Shown here piece by piece: positions 16,499 through 27,625 of a stretch of 64,000 nt of DNA. This DNA is from Pseudomonas protegens CHA0 (GTDB taxonomy: Bacteria; Pseudomonadota; Gammaproteobacteria; Pseudomonadales; Pseudomonadaceae), in the NCBI RefSeq assembly GCF_000397205.1, contig NC_021237.1, positions 4,341,001-4,405,000 of the forward strand. Direction: 5' to 3'. The notes under the pieces were generated by a model. That model made no database searches, had not been told where the DNA came from, and was given only the letters and a program-made list of their open reading frames with translations. Positions within the stretch are counted from its first letter, which is position 1. The number at the start of each line of letters is the position of its first letter. The translations under genes and the position numbers were made by a program.

Positions 16499-16909
16499 AT
16501 CCGAATCATCAATTACCTGTTGCTGCTCAACACCCTGCTGCTGTCCGGCTGCGGCACCTACATGACTCGCGGCAATGCCTTGGACTTTCGCGACGACCGC
16601 TACTACCGCAGCGTCAAGACCAACGCCCAAGTGCTCACCGGCTATGACATGGGCTACGCACGCATGATCACCGGCGGCTGCTGGGTGATGGTGGTGTGCC
16701 CGATCCTGATGATCGCCAGCCTGCCCCTGGACGCGGCGCTCGACACCGTGCTGCTGCCCTACGACGCGCTCCAGCCGGAGCGGCCCAAGCGCAACATGCA
16801 CGTGGATATGAAGGAGATTCCCGAGCAAGACCTGCAGGCATTGCCCATCAGTGCCGAGGTGCAAGACCCGACGGCCCACACCCCGCCCATCACCCCGCAG
16901 GCTGATTGA
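16499..16909 (+). CDS. YceK-type lipoprotein, second copy, apparent ATC start
   Basis: A 136-residue paralog of the preceding gene. It has signal sequence IRIINYLLLLNTLLLSGC, the core segment MTRGNALDFRDDRYYRSVKTNAQVLTGYDMGYARMITGG, the family motif LPLDAALDTVLLPYDALQPERP and an extra C-terminal tail. Two adjacent ATC codons (16496 and 16499) follow GGAAGAG at ribosome-site distance. The first canonical candidate is a TTG at 16520, which would delete the only positively charged residue of the signal peptide. The two genes are only about 40 bases apart and likely cotranscribed. Confidence 0.65.
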   Translation: MRIINYLLLLNTLLLSGCGTYMTRGNALDFRDDRYYRSVKTNAQVLTGYDMGYARMITGGCWVMVVCPILMIASLPLDAALDTVLLPYDALQPERPKRNMHVDMKEIPEQDLQALPISAEVQDPTAHTPPITPQAD

Positions 16910-16936
16910 ACCCCTTCAGGCGGGCATGCACCCGGG

Positions 16937-17710
16937 CTACGCCTGATCCGGCGTGCACAGCTGGGGCGCCCGCTGCGCCAGGCGGCAACGTCGCCCCAGG
17001 CGATCCACCTGGGGGCGGCCGAACAGGTAGCCCTGCCCCCACTCGCCACCACAGGCCGTGGCCAGGCCCTGGTCGGTGGCAGTCTCCACCCCTTCGATGA
17101 TCACGCAGGGCGCCAGGGTCTTGCACAGTTGCACCAGGTGGCTGAGGGTCTGGGCGCTGTTGAGTTCGCTGCGGGCGCGCTGGATGTAGCCCTTGTCGAT
17201 CTTGACGATGTCCGGCCGGGTCTGGCGGATGAACTCCAGGGTGCCCAGGCCCGCGCCGAAATCGTCGATGGCCACCCGGCAGCCCAGTTCGCGCAGGCAC
17301 AGGACAAACTCGCTGGCCGCCTCGATGCTCGGTGGCGTGGCGCTTTCGGTGATCTCGATGACCAGCCGCGCGGCCACGCCGGGAAAGTCCCGCAACTGCT
17401 GGACAATGGGGTACCAGAATGAATCGATGATCGCGCTCTGGGCCGAGATATTGCACCCCAGGCGCAGGCGTTCGTCCCGTTGCAGGCTGTCGATCACACA
17501 GAGCACCACACTGCGGTCCAGCTCGCGCATCACCTGGTGTTTTTCCAGTAGCGCCAGGGGGTAGACATCCCCGCCCTGGGCATCGACATGGCGCAGCAAC
17601 CCTTCGTGGTAGAGCACCCGGCTGCTGTCGGGCAGCCACACCACCGGCTGGAATGCCAGCATCAAATGGCCCTCGGCCAATTCACGATAAAAGTCTTTGA
17701 TGCTTTGCAT
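16937..17710 (-). CDS. EAL-domain cyclic-di-GMP phosphodiesterase
   Basis: A 257-residue stand-alone EAL domain that hydrolyses c-di-GMP. All catalytic elements can be seen: E36 in HEGLLR (EGL variant of EAL), N87 in CNISAQS, E119 in VIEITES, D149-D150 in IDDFGAG, K170 in VKIDKGYI and E206 in EGVET. It is therefore probably active. There is no sensor domain or membrane segment. Start 17710 (MQSIKDFYRELAEG) is typical of this subgroup; the frame is open upstream without homology. It diverges from the AraC gene at 17957. Confidence 0.88.
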   Translation of the reverse strand: MQSIKDFYRELAEGHLMLAFQPVVWLPDSSRVLYHEGLLRHVDAQGGDVYPLALLEKHQVMRELDRSVVLCVIDSLQRDERLRLGCNISAQSAIIDSFWYPIVQQLRDFPGVAARLVIEITESATPPSIEAASEFVLCLRELGCRVAIDDFGAGLGTLEFIRQTRPDIVKIDKGYIQRARSELNSAQTLSHLVQLCKTLAPCVIIEGVETATDQGLATACGGEWGQGYLFGRPQVDRLGRRCRLAQRAPQLCTPDQA

Positions 17711-17956
17711 GACAGATCCATAGGCAAGCCAACGACGCACCCTCGAACGTGGCACGACGAGCCCGCCGCCGCACTCGCCCAAGGGTCCCTGCCCAACCAT
17801 GATCGACCCTGCCCGGGCCACCCGGAAGTGTTCCCGGATACCTTTCGCTTGTCCTCGGAAACCTGGGCCGGTGCTTATTCGTCTGTGGCCTTTTGTTTAT
17901 TGCAATCATGCAAAAGGCCTCATCGATATCATTTAGCCACTAGTCCAGGAAGACCT

Positions 17957-18958
17957 ATGCACAGAATGACCAGCGCCAGCTTTCGGGTGCTTGCCGATGT
18001 CATGAGAGAAGGCGGCGCGAATGTCGACGCCCTGCTCAGAACCTTCGGCAGCAGCATCCAGGACGTTGAGGAAAATCCCAAGGGCGTGAGGCTGGAACTG
18101 GTCTATCAAGTAATGCGCGAAGCCACCCGCCGCACCGGCAACCCGGACCTCGGGCTGCTGGCCTACAGCAAGGCCCACCCGGCCAACCTGGAGGCCCTGG
18201 GCTATGCGGTGATGTCTTGCGCGACCCTGGGGGCAGCGCTGCAGCGCCTGGTGGATTACCAGGCGCTGACCAGCAACGGCTTCTGCATGTGCCTGGAACG
18301 CAAGCCCGACGCGTTGCAACTGATCGGTTTCGACGTCACCGCCGAGCCTTCGCTGATCCCCCGGGCGGTGATCGACGCCGGCGCCGCCCAGACCCTGGGC
18401 CTGCTGCACTGGCTGCTGCCCCAGCACAAGCCGCGGCCGCTGGTGGCGGCCTTCACCTACCCCGAGCCTGCGGACACGCGCATGCTGCGCCGGCTGATGG
18501 GCGACAACCTGCAGTTCTGCGCGCCCCACAACAGCCTGACCTTCAGCAGCCAGGACTGCGCCATCGCCCTGCCCACCGCCGACCCGGCGCTGGATGTGCT
18601 GCACATGGAATACGCCCGCAACCGCCTCAATGTGCTGCTCAGCGGCTCGATGACTGCGCGGGTGCGCCGCGCCCTGTCCGAATCCCTGGCCCAGGGCGCG
18701 CCCAGCGACCTGCCGCATATCGCCCAGGCAGTGGGGGTCAGCACCCGCAGCCTGCAACGCAGCCTGGGCCATGAAGACGTGCACTTTTCGGCGCTGCAGG
18801 ACGAGGCGCGGCTGATGCTGGCTCACAGTTTTCTGCGCAACTCCATGCGCAGCGTCAAGTACATCGGCGCCCTGTTGGGCTTTCGCGACCAGAGCAGCTT
18901 TCACAAGGCCTGCCTGCGCTGGTTCGGCATGACCCCGGGGCGCTACCGCGAGCAGTGA
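17957..18958 (+). CDS. AraC-family regulator (OruR-like)
   Basis: A 333-residue AraC regulator with an N-terminal arabinose-binding-type ligand domain of the DUF4880-free OruR/ArgR-like class (residues about 20-205). The C-terminal double helix-turn-helix has IAQAVGVSTRSLQRSLGHEDVHF and IGALLGFRDQSSFHKACLRWFGMTPGRYR. ATG 17957 is preceded by AGGAAG. The frame extends upstream to 17588 across the divergent EAL gene, which is not real coding. The target is unknown; the adjacent EAL gene is a candidate. Confidence 0.85.
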   Translation: MHRMTSASFRVLADVMREGGANVDALLRTFGSSIQDVEENPKGVRLELVYQVMREATRRTGNPDLGLLAYSKAHPANLEALGYAVMSCATLGAALQRLVDYQALTSNGFCMCLERKPDALQLIGFDVTAEPSLIPRAVIDAGAAQTLGLLHWLLPQHKPRPLVAAFTYPEPADTRMLRRLMGDNLQFCAPHNSLTFSSQDCAIALPTADPALDVLHMEYARNRLNVLLSGSMTARVRRALSESLAQGAPSDLPHIAQAVGVSTRSLQRSLGHEDVHFSALQDEARLMLAHSFLRNSMRSVKYIGALLGFRDQSSFHKACLRWFGMTPGRYREQ

Positions 18959-19004
18959 CAGCAACGCCGAGCAAAGGCTCAGCGCAAGGCGACAGGAGCC
19001 TGGA

Positions 19005-19526
19005 TCAGTGGCTGGCTTGCAACTGCGGCTGCACTTGCGGCATGGCCGAAGAGTGGTGGTTGAGGATTTTCCACTGCCCGCCCAGGCGCTCGTAGAGAAA
19101 GGTGTAACGGGCCTGGACCTGCTGTTTCTTGCCGTCGGCGGCAGTCAGGGTGAAGGTGTAGACGCCGCTGTCCATGGCCGCATCCGGGCCAAGGTGACGA
19201 ATCTCCCGGTAGTTGATCTGGCCCACCGGCCGCGAGGCCATGAAGTGCTCGAAGTAGTCCTGAATCTGCGCGTGGGTGCTGCGCACCTGGTTGGAGACCG
19301 TGGGTTGCAGCACTGCATTGGCCGCATAGAGGCTGACCACGGCTTGCGGGTTGCCGGTCTGCAGGGCGCTGTTCCAGCGGTCGAAGAGACCGGCGATTTC
19401 CCGGTCCTGCAGGTTCTGCGGCTGCTCGGCCACGGTGCGGTACACGTAAGGGGTGGCTTCCAGGGCCTGAGCCAGTGGCGTGCTCAGCACGAAGAACAGG
19501 GCCAGGGCGGTGCTTTTCAGTTTCAT
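19005..19526 (-). CDS. Exported SnoaL/DUF4440-like (CaMKII-association fold) protein
   Basis: A 173-residue protein with a signal peptide (MKLKSTALALFFVLSTPLAQA) and a nuclear-transport-factor-2-like domain. It has an early ...IAGLFDRWNSALQTGNPQAVVSLYAANAVLQPT segment, a middle HAQIQDYFEHFMASRP and a closing YTFLYERLGGQWKILNHHSSAMP. This is the pattern of the SgcJ/EcaC or calcium/calmodulin kinase II association families. It is periplasmic by prediction. The reaction, if any, is unknown. It stands alone and diverges from the sensor kinase gene at 19700. Confidence 0.75.
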   Translation of the reverse strand: MKLKSTALALFFVLSTPLAQALEATPYVYRTVAEQPQNLQDREIAGLFDRWNSALQTGNPQAVVSLYAANAVLQPTVSNQVRSTHAQIQDYFEHFMASRPVGQINYREIRHLGPDAAMDSGVYTFTLTAADGKKQQVQARYTFLYERLGGQWKILNHHSSAMPQVQPQLQASH

Positions 19527-19699
19527 TCACGGACTCCAGTGGGTTTCAATGAGCCCCACTGTGCCCCGGGCCGTCGCCCCTGCCATCGGCCAACTGGAGC
19601 CTGCGGCCTATGCCATTTGGCAGATAGGCGCGATACCGGGCACGGGGGTCTAATACCCTGCCCCGAGCCACTGCACCGCCCCCACCCTGGAGTTTCCCG

Positions 19700-20860
19700 A
19701 TGCCCAGCCCGCCCCTCGATCCCGCCAGCGCCCTGGCCCTGCGCAGCCAGTACCGGCAGTCGCAAAGCCGCGCCGCGCGCCTGCGGCTGCTGGTGGACAC
19801 CGGCCAGGAGCTGCTGCAACTGCCCCCCGGACAGATGCGCCAGCGGGTGGTGCAGCGGGCCTGCGCCTTTGTCGCCATGGACCAGGGGCTGTTGCTGGAA
19901 TGGAGCAGCGACGGCGTGGCCCACGCCAGCGCCGAACAGGGCCACGGCGAATGCCTGCAAGCCCTGCGCGCCGTGGCCGGGCAGGCCCAGTGGCTGGAGC
20001 GCCCGCTTGCGCAAACCGGGGTGCTGCGCGTACTGCTGCACCGCGCCGACGGCCAGCCCTTCGGCGCCCTGCTGCTGGCCAACAGTGTGCCCATCAGCGC
20101 GCCGGACAGCGAAGACCTGGAATCCCTGCAACTGCTGGCCACGCTGTTGGCCACGCACCTGGAAAACCAGCGCCTGCTGCAGGACCTGCAAGCCCGGGAG
20201 CGCAGTATGTCGGAGCTGGTGCAGCGCCTGTTCAGCGCCCAGGAGGATGAGCGCAAGCGCGTCGCCTACGACCTGCACGACGGCCTGGCGCAAACCCTGG
20301 CCGGGTTGCACCAGCGCCTGCAGGGTTTCGCCGGGCGCTGCCCGCCGCTGCCGGAGCACCTGCACGATGAACTGCAGACCATCCTGCAACTGGCCCAGGG
20401 CTGCGTCGGCGAAGGCCGGCAACTGATCGGCGGCCTGCGCCCCCATGTGCTGGACGACTTCGGCCTGTTGCGGGCCATCGACCGCGAGGCCGACCGCCTG
20501 CGCGACGCCGGGCTGGCGGTGCACTGGCAGCAGCGCTACCCGGAGCGCCTGCCGGCGGCCCTGGAAATCGCCCTGTTCCGCATCGCCCAGGAAGCCATCA
20601 ACAACATCCTCAAGCATGCCCGGGCCCACAGCGTCAGCCTGAACCTGGCCCTGGAAGCAGGCCAGGCGGTGCTCGGCATCAGCGACGACGGCGCAGGTTT
20701 CCAGCCGGCATCCGGCCAGGGCATCGAACAGTTGGGCCAGGTGGCCATGCAGGAACGCGCCCATTTGCTGGGCGGGCGTTTCACCTGCCACAGCCGGCCC
20801 GGCAGCGGCACGCGGATTCTCGCCCGCGTCCCCGTCCCCTCCCTGGAGCACGCGGTATGA
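19700..20860 (+). CDS. Sensor histidine kinase with GAF-like input (NarL-partner type)
   Basis: A 386-residue soluble histidine kinase: GAF-like sensory region (about 35-160), coiled linker, HisKA_3 dimerisation domain with phospho-His H193 in EDERKRVAYDLHDGLAQTL, and HATPase with the N box ALFRIAQEAINNILKHA and G box SDDGAGF. This subclass pairs with LuxR-type response regulators. The gene overlaps the response-regulator gene by four bases (ATGA), so the pair is translationally coupled. No membrane segment is present, so the signal is cytoplasmic. Confidence 0.9.
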   Translation: MPSPPLDPASALALRSQYRQSQSRAARLRLLVDTGQELLQLPPGQMRQRVVQRACAFVAMDQGLLLEWSSDGVAHASAEQGHGECLQALRAVAGQAQWLERPLAQTGVLRVLLHRADGQPFGALLLANSVPISAPDSEDLESLQLLATLLATHLENQRLLQDLQARERSMSELVQRLFSAQEDERKRVAYDLHDGLAQTLAGLHQRLQGFAGRCPPLPEHLHDELQTILQLAQGCVGEGRQLIGGLRPHVLDDFGLLRAIDREADRLRDAGLAVHWQQRYPERLPAALEIALFRIAQEAINNILKHARAHSVSLNLALEAGQAVLGISDDGAGFQPASGQGIEQLGQVAMQERAHLLGGRFTCHSRPGSGTRILARVPVPSLEHAV

Positions 20861-21515
20861 CAGCGGTGATACGCCTGGTCCTGGCGGACGATCATGAAGT
20901 CACCCGCACCGGCTTCATCGCCCTGCTGGCGGGCAACCCGGAGTTCGAGGTGGTGGGGCAAGCCAGGGATGGCGAGCAAGCCCTGGCCCTGTGCGAGCAA
21001 CTGCGCCCGGACCTGGCCATCCTCGATATCCGCATGCCCCTGCTCAACGGCCTGGGGGCCGCGCGCCTGCTGCAACAGCGCCAGCCCGAGGTCAAGGTGG
21101 TGATCTTCACCATGGACGACAGCCCCGATCACCTGGAAGCCGCCATGGCCGCCGGCGCCGTGGGCTACCTGCTCAAGGACGCCAGCCGCGAAGAGGTGCT
21201 CGACGCCCTGCAGCGTGTGGCCCGCGGCGAAGAGGCGCTCAACAGTGCAGTCAGCGCCCGCCTGCTGCGGCGCATGAGCGAGCGCGGCAACGGCCAGGCG
21301 CCCCAGGCTCAGGCCCTGACTGCCCGCGAGCGCCAGGTGCTGGGGCTGGTGGCCGGCGGCTTCAGCAACCGCGAGATCGGTGAAAAGCTGGGCATCACCA
21401 CCGGCACCGCCAAGGCCCATGTGGAACGAGTGATCGGCAAGCTCGGCGCCGCCGACCGCACCCAGGCCGCGGTGCGCGGCATGGCCTTGGGGCTGGTGGC
21501 GCAACCTGCCGGGCA

Positions 21516-21525
<10 letters not shown>
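20857..21525 (+). CDS. LuxR/NarL-family response regulator
   Basis: A 222-residue response regulator: receiver domain with D57 in PDLAILDIRMP as the phosphoacceptor and the acidic pair D11-D12, then a LuxR-type helix-turn-helix (LTARERQVLGLVAGGFSN... TAKAHVERVIGKLG). It overlaps the sensor kinase gene upstream and the hybrid kinase gene downstream, so all are one operon. It is the presumed DNA-binding output for the upstream kinase. Confidence 0.9.
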
Positions 21526-23845
<2,320 letters not shown>

Positions 23846-23849
<4 letters not shown>

Positions 23850-24298
23850 CTGCCGATCTGCGCATCCTCATCATCGATGACCAGCGCCCCAACCTCGACC
23901 TGATGGAACAGCTGCTGGCCCGCGAAGGGCTGCACAACGTCCTCAGCAGCACCCAGCCGCTGCGCAGCCTGGAGCTGTTCAACAGCTTCGAGCCGGACCT
24001 GGTGATCCTCGACCTGCACATGCCCGAGTTCGATGGCTTTGCGGTACTGGAACAGCTCAACCGACGGATCCCGGCCAACGACTACCTGCCGATCCTGGTA
24101 CTCACCGCCGACGCCACCCGCGACACCCGCCTGCGGGCGCTGGCCCTGGGCGCCCGGGACTTCATCAGCAAGCCCCTGGATGCCCTGGAAACCCTGCTGC
24201 GGATCTGGAACCTGCTGGAGACCCGGGCCCTGTACAAGACCCTGCGCACCCTGGTGCCGCCGGAGCGCATCGAACTGCTGCGCCCACCAAGAACCTGA
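23846..24298 (+). CDS. Stand-alone receiver-domain response regulator
   Basis: A 150-residue single receiver domain with D11-D12, phosphoacceptor D56 in LVILDLHMPEFDG and the Lys of the KPLDALE loop, plus a short tail without DNA-binding or enzyme domain. It overlaps the hybrid kinase gene by ATGA. It is either a phosphate relay or sink for the hybrid kinase, or acts by protein contact. The operon contains no Hpt domain, so a relay would need one from elsewhere. Confidence 0.88.
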
Positions 24299-24336
24299 CC
24301 TGCCGCACCTATCGCACCTGGCCCCACCACCGCCCC

Positions 24337-24460
24337 CTGTAGCCGCTGCCGCAGGCTGCGAACGGTCGCGCAGCGACCGCCGGGCGGGCGCCGCGCAGGG
24401 CCAGGAACCCGGTTCGGGTCTGCTGCGCAGCCCATCGCAGCCTGGGGCAGCGGCTACAGG
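24337..24460. repeat. REP inverted pair (GTAGCCGCTGCC family)
   Basis: CTGTAGCCGCTGCCGCAGG at the left is mirrored by CCTGGGGCAGCGGCTACAG at the right, with internal palindromic segments (GGTCGCGCAGCGACC). It lies between the end of the signalling operon and the convergent AraC gene. It belongs to the same family as 9120-9292. Confidence 0.75.
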
Positions 24461-24472
24461 AAGCTCGGGGTG

Positions 24473-25270
24473 TCAGAGGTCGCGGAAGAACTCCCCCGGG
24501 GTGGCGTCGAACTGCTGGCGAAAGGCGGCGATAAATGCCGAGGTCGAGTCATAACCACAGGCCAGCGCCACATCAGTGACCCGCTCGCCCTGCTCCAGGG
24601 GAGTCAGGGCGCCCAGCAGGCGCAGGCGCTGGCGCCAGGCACGGAAGGTCAGCCCGGTGTCCTTGAGGAACAGGCGGCTGAGGGTCTTCTCCGTCACCCC
24701 GAGCTTCTGGCTCCACTGGCCCAGCGTCGTGGCCTGCTCCGGGTGCGCCTGCAGGCTGCGGTAGATCGCCCGCAGGCGCACGTCGTGGGGCAGCGGCAGC
24801 ATCAGGTCCAACTGCGGCGCGGCGGCCAACTGGTCCAGCAGCACCTGGGCCAGGCGCCCGTCGGCGCTGTCCTCGACATATTCCACCGGCAATTCACTGA
24901 AGGCGCGGATCAACTCCCGCAGCAGGCTGCTGACCGCCAGCACCTGGCAGCTGTCCGGCGCCGCCCAGGTGGTAACGCTGCAATCGAGGTACAGGCTGCG
25001 CATCTCGGTGCGCGGCGAGCTGAACACCCGGTGCGGCACCCCGGCGGGAATCCACACTGCCCGTTGCGGCGGGGCGATAAAGCGCCCGCCGCTGGTCTGG
25101 ATCTCCAGCACCCCGGCAATGGCGTAGGACAATTGCACCCACGGGTGGCTGTGACGCCGGGTCAAGGCGCGATTGGGCAAGGATTCGGTGCGCCCGTACA
25201 CCGGCCGCGGCAGGCTGGGCAAACCGGGAATACTGCGCCGGACGATCTTTTCATGTCCTTTAGGCGGCAT
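24473..25270 (-). CDS. AraC-family regulator
   Basis: A 265-residue AraC regulator: N-terminal cupin (RRHSHPWVQLSYAIAGVLEIQTSGGRFIAPPQRAVWIPAGVPH) and C-terminal double helix-turn-helix (LGQWSQKLGVTEKTLSRLFLKDTGLTFRAWRQR, VTDVALACGYDSTSAFIAAFRQQFDATPGEFFR). It belongs to the NimR-like cupin group, which usually represses or activates a neighbouring divergent transporter. Here the divergent gene at 25356 encodes a transporter only 85 bases away, so that is the likely target. Start 25270 gives MPPKGHEKIVRRS; the longer frame is non-homologous. Confidence 0.85.
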   Translation of the reverse strand: MPPKGHEKIVRRSIPGLPSLPRPVYGRTESLPNRALTRRHSHPWVQLSYAIAGVLEIQTSGGRFIAPPQRAVWIPAGVPHRVFSSPRTEMRSLYLDCSVTTWAAPDSCQVLAVSSLLRELIRAFSELPVEYVEDSADGRLAQVLLDQLAAAPQLDLMLPLPHDVRLRAIYRSLQAHPEQATTLGQWSQKLGVTEKTLSRLFLKDTGLTFRAWRQRLRLLGALTPLEQGERVTDVALACGYDSTSAFIAAFRQQFDATPGEFFRDL

Positions 25271-25355
25271 TAACTGGCTCCTTGGCGTTAGTCGGTAAAA
25301 CGCAGCCACGTTAGAGTCGCCCCACCGCACTTGGCAACCCCCGGATGATCCCGCT

Positions 25356-26354
25356 ATGACTCGCTCGCGTCTTTTGCCCGACAACTTCACCCTGACCCTG
25401 ATCGGCGTGGTGCTGCTGGCCAGTTTCCTTCCGGCCAGCGGCCAGGTGGCCATAGGTTTCGGCTGGCTGACCAACATCGCCATCGGCCTGCTGTTCTTCC
25501 TCCACGGCGCCAAGCTCTCGCGCGAGGCGATCATTGCAGGGGCCGGCCACTGGCGCCTGCACCTGCTGGTGTTCAGCCTGACCTTCATCCTCTTTCCCGT
25601 GTTGGGCCTGGCGCTCAAGCCGCTGCTGTCACCGCTGGTGGGCAACGACCTGTACATGGGCATGCTGTATCTGTGCGCCCTGCCGGCCACGGTGCAATCG
25701 GCGATCGCCTTCACCTCCCTGGCCCGGGGCAATATCCCGGCGGCCATCTGCAGCGCCGCGGCGTCGAGCCTGTTCGGGATCTTCCTCACCCCGCTCTTGG
25801 TGACCCTGCTGCTGAACGTGCACGGCGAAGGCGGCTCGACCCTGGACGCCATCCTCAAGATCAGCGTGCAGTTGCTGCTGCCCTTTATCGCCGGGCAGAT
25901 CGCTCGACGCTGGATCGGCGCCTGGGTCGGGCGCAACAAGAACTGGCTGCGCTTCGTCGACCAGGGCTCGATCCTGCTGGTGGTCTACGGCGCCTTCAGC
26001 GAAGCGGTGAACGAAGGCATCTGGCACCAGATCCCGCTGTGGGAACTGGCCGGCCTGGTGGTGGCCTGCTGCGTCCTCCTGGCGCTGGTGCTGCTGGCGT
26101 CGAGCTTTCTCGGCAAGCTGTTCGGCTTCGACCAGGAAGACCGCATCACCATCCTCTTCTGCGGCTCGAAAAAGAGCCTGGCCACCGGCGTGCCCATGGC
26201 CCAGGTGCTGTTTGCCGGCAGCACCATGGGCGTGCTGATTCTGCCCCTGATGCTGTTCCACCAGATCCAGCTGATGGTCTGCGCGGTGCTGGCCCAGCGC
26301 TACGCCAAGCGCCCGGAATCGGTGGCCGAGCTGATGGGCCAGGTCGACCCGTAG
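25356..26354 (+). CDS. Bile acid:sodium symporter family transporter (YfeH-like)
   Basis: A 332-residue membrane protein with about 9-10 hydrophobic segments, matching the SBF-like/YfeH branch of the bile acid:sodium symporter family. Recognisable segments include NIAIGLLFFLHGAKLSREAI, CALPATVQSAIAFTSLARGN and FCGSKKSLATGVPMAQVLFAG. The physiological substrate in bacteria is unknown. It is divergent from the cupin-AraC regulator with a shared promoter region. Confidence 0.85.
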   Translation: MTRSRLLPDNFTLTLIGVVLLASFLPASGQVAIGFGWLTNIAIGLLFFLHGAKLSREAIIAGAGHWRLHLLVFSLTFILFPVLGLALKPLLSPLVGNDLYMGMLYLCALPATVQSAIAFTSLARGNIPAAICSAAASSLFGIFLTPLLVTLLLNVHGEGGSTLDAILKISVQLLLPFIAGQIARRWIGAWVGRNKNWLRFVDQGSILLVVYGAFSEAVNEGIWHQIPLWELAGLVVACCVLLALVLLASSFLGKLFGFDQEDRITILFCGSKKSLATGVPMAQVLFAGSTMGVLILPLMLFHQIQLMVCAVLAQRYAKRPESVAELMGQVDP

Positions 26355-26458
26355 CCTTTCCTGCAAGGCGGCCCGGCGGCTGGCCGGGCCTGCGCGCAGA
26401 TGGCGGTGAAGATCGCGCAATGGCATGATGCCGCGGCGAAAATCATCAAGGACCGCTG

Positions 26459-27487
26459 ATGTTTCCCCATCGAATTCAAGCCCCCAGCCAGGCCGACCTG
26501 GAACTGCAGGTTAGCGCCCGGCTGGAGGCCGATGACCAGGCCCAGGTCATCGTCCAGTTCGCCAAGGCCGAACAGTACGACGGCGAACTGCTGAGTCAGC
26601 TCGACACGCTCTGCGCCCGTTTCGGCGAGCGCCTCAATGTGCGTTTCTATAGCCATTATCCGGGCAGCGCGTTCGATGCCCGGGTGTTGCTGGCCCTGCC
26701 CCATGTGCAGTCCCTGAGCCTGGACTGCCTCGACACCCTGGATCACTACGAGGCCATCGGCCGCCTGCCCCTGCTTCGGGAGTTTGCCCTGCAGGTGATC
26801 AGCGCCGACCTGCCTGAACTGCTCAGCATGCCCAATCTGGAGCAACTGCGCAGCCTGCGGCTGTCCATGGACAATGGGCCGGCGATTGAACTGGCGCCGA
26901 TTGGCTGGATGCCCGAGTTGCACAGCCTGAGCATCAGCGTGCAGAGCCATCAGCTGGATGTGCTGAGCCAGTGCCCGAGCATCAGGCACCTGAGCCTGCA
27001 TCGCCTGCCGGCCAAGACCACCCTGGGCATGGTGGCCGGCATGGCCGGGCTGCGCAGCCTGGCGCTGAGTTTTGGCAGCCGCGAGAGCATGCCGGAGTTG
27101 CGCAACCCCCAGGTCACGGATCTGGAGATCCTGCGGGTGCGCGGCCTCCACCAACTGCAACTGGATGGCTTTCCACAGCTTGAGGTACTGAAGATCGAAG
27201 ACCAGGCGCAACTGCGCCGGCTGGATTTCGCCGGGCTGGCGCGGCTGCACCAGCTGAGCCTGATCAACCTCAAGAGCCTGGGGGAACTCAGCGGCCTGCA
27301 AACCTCGAACATCGCTGATCTGCGCATCATCAAGGCCCCACAGATGGATCTGCTGACACTGATCGACAGCCAGCTACCGCCCAGCGTGCAGCACCTCAAG
27401 CTCATCAGTGGCAAACGCGCCGTGGACAAACAGCTCGACGCCCGGCAACAGCAGCTGGGCATTCCTGAACCCCGCGGCCCCTATTGA
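26459..27487 (+). CDS. Leucine-rich-repeat-like protein
   Basis: A 342-residue protein whose central two thirds is a run of degenerate leucine-rich repeats of about 22-24 residues (for example LEQLRSLRLSMDN, MPELHSLSISVQS, CPSIRHLSLHRLP, LRSLALSFGS, FPQLEVLKIED, LARLHQLSLINLKS). There is no signal peptide or membrane segment, so it is probably a cytoplasmic protein-interaction scaffold. It may belong to the group of bacterial LRR proteins found near immunity or polymorphic loci, but no such partner is adjacent. Confidence 0.7.
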   Translation: MFPHRIQAPSQADLELQVSARLEADDQAQVIVQFAKAEQYDGELLSQLDTLCARFGERLNVRFYSHYPGSAFDARVLLALPHVQSLSLDCLDTLDHYEAIGRLPLLREFALQVISADLPELLSMPNLEQLRSLRLSMDNGPAIELAPIGWMPELHSLSISVQSHQLDVLSQCPSIRHLSLHRLPAKTTLGMVAGMAGLRSLALSFGSRESMPELRNPQVTDLEILRVRGLHQLQLDGFPQLEVLKIEDQAQLRRLDFAGLARLHQLSLINLKSLGELSGLQTSNIADLRIIKAPQMDLLTLIDSQLPPSVQHLKLISGKRAVDKQLDARQQQLGIPEPRGPY

Positions 27488-27499
27488 CCGCCGCCCTCT

Positions 27500-27600
27500 C
27501 GTAGGAGCGAGCTTGCTCGCGAAGGACGTCAACGATAACGCGCACTTGCAGGGAACAGGCGGCGCTTTGGAAATCATCGCGAGCAAGCTCGCTCCTACAG
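27500..27600. repeat. REP inverted pair (GTAGGAGCGAGC family)
   Basis: CGTAGGAGCGAGCTTGCTCG at the left end is mirrored by GCGAGCAAGCTCGCTCCTAC at the right end, each itself containing a GCGAGC/GCTCGC stem. It lies directly between the LRR gene and the next gene's ribosome site and may limit readthrough. Confidence 0.8.
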
Positions 27601-27625
27601 ATCGGTGTTATTCCTTGGAGATCCC

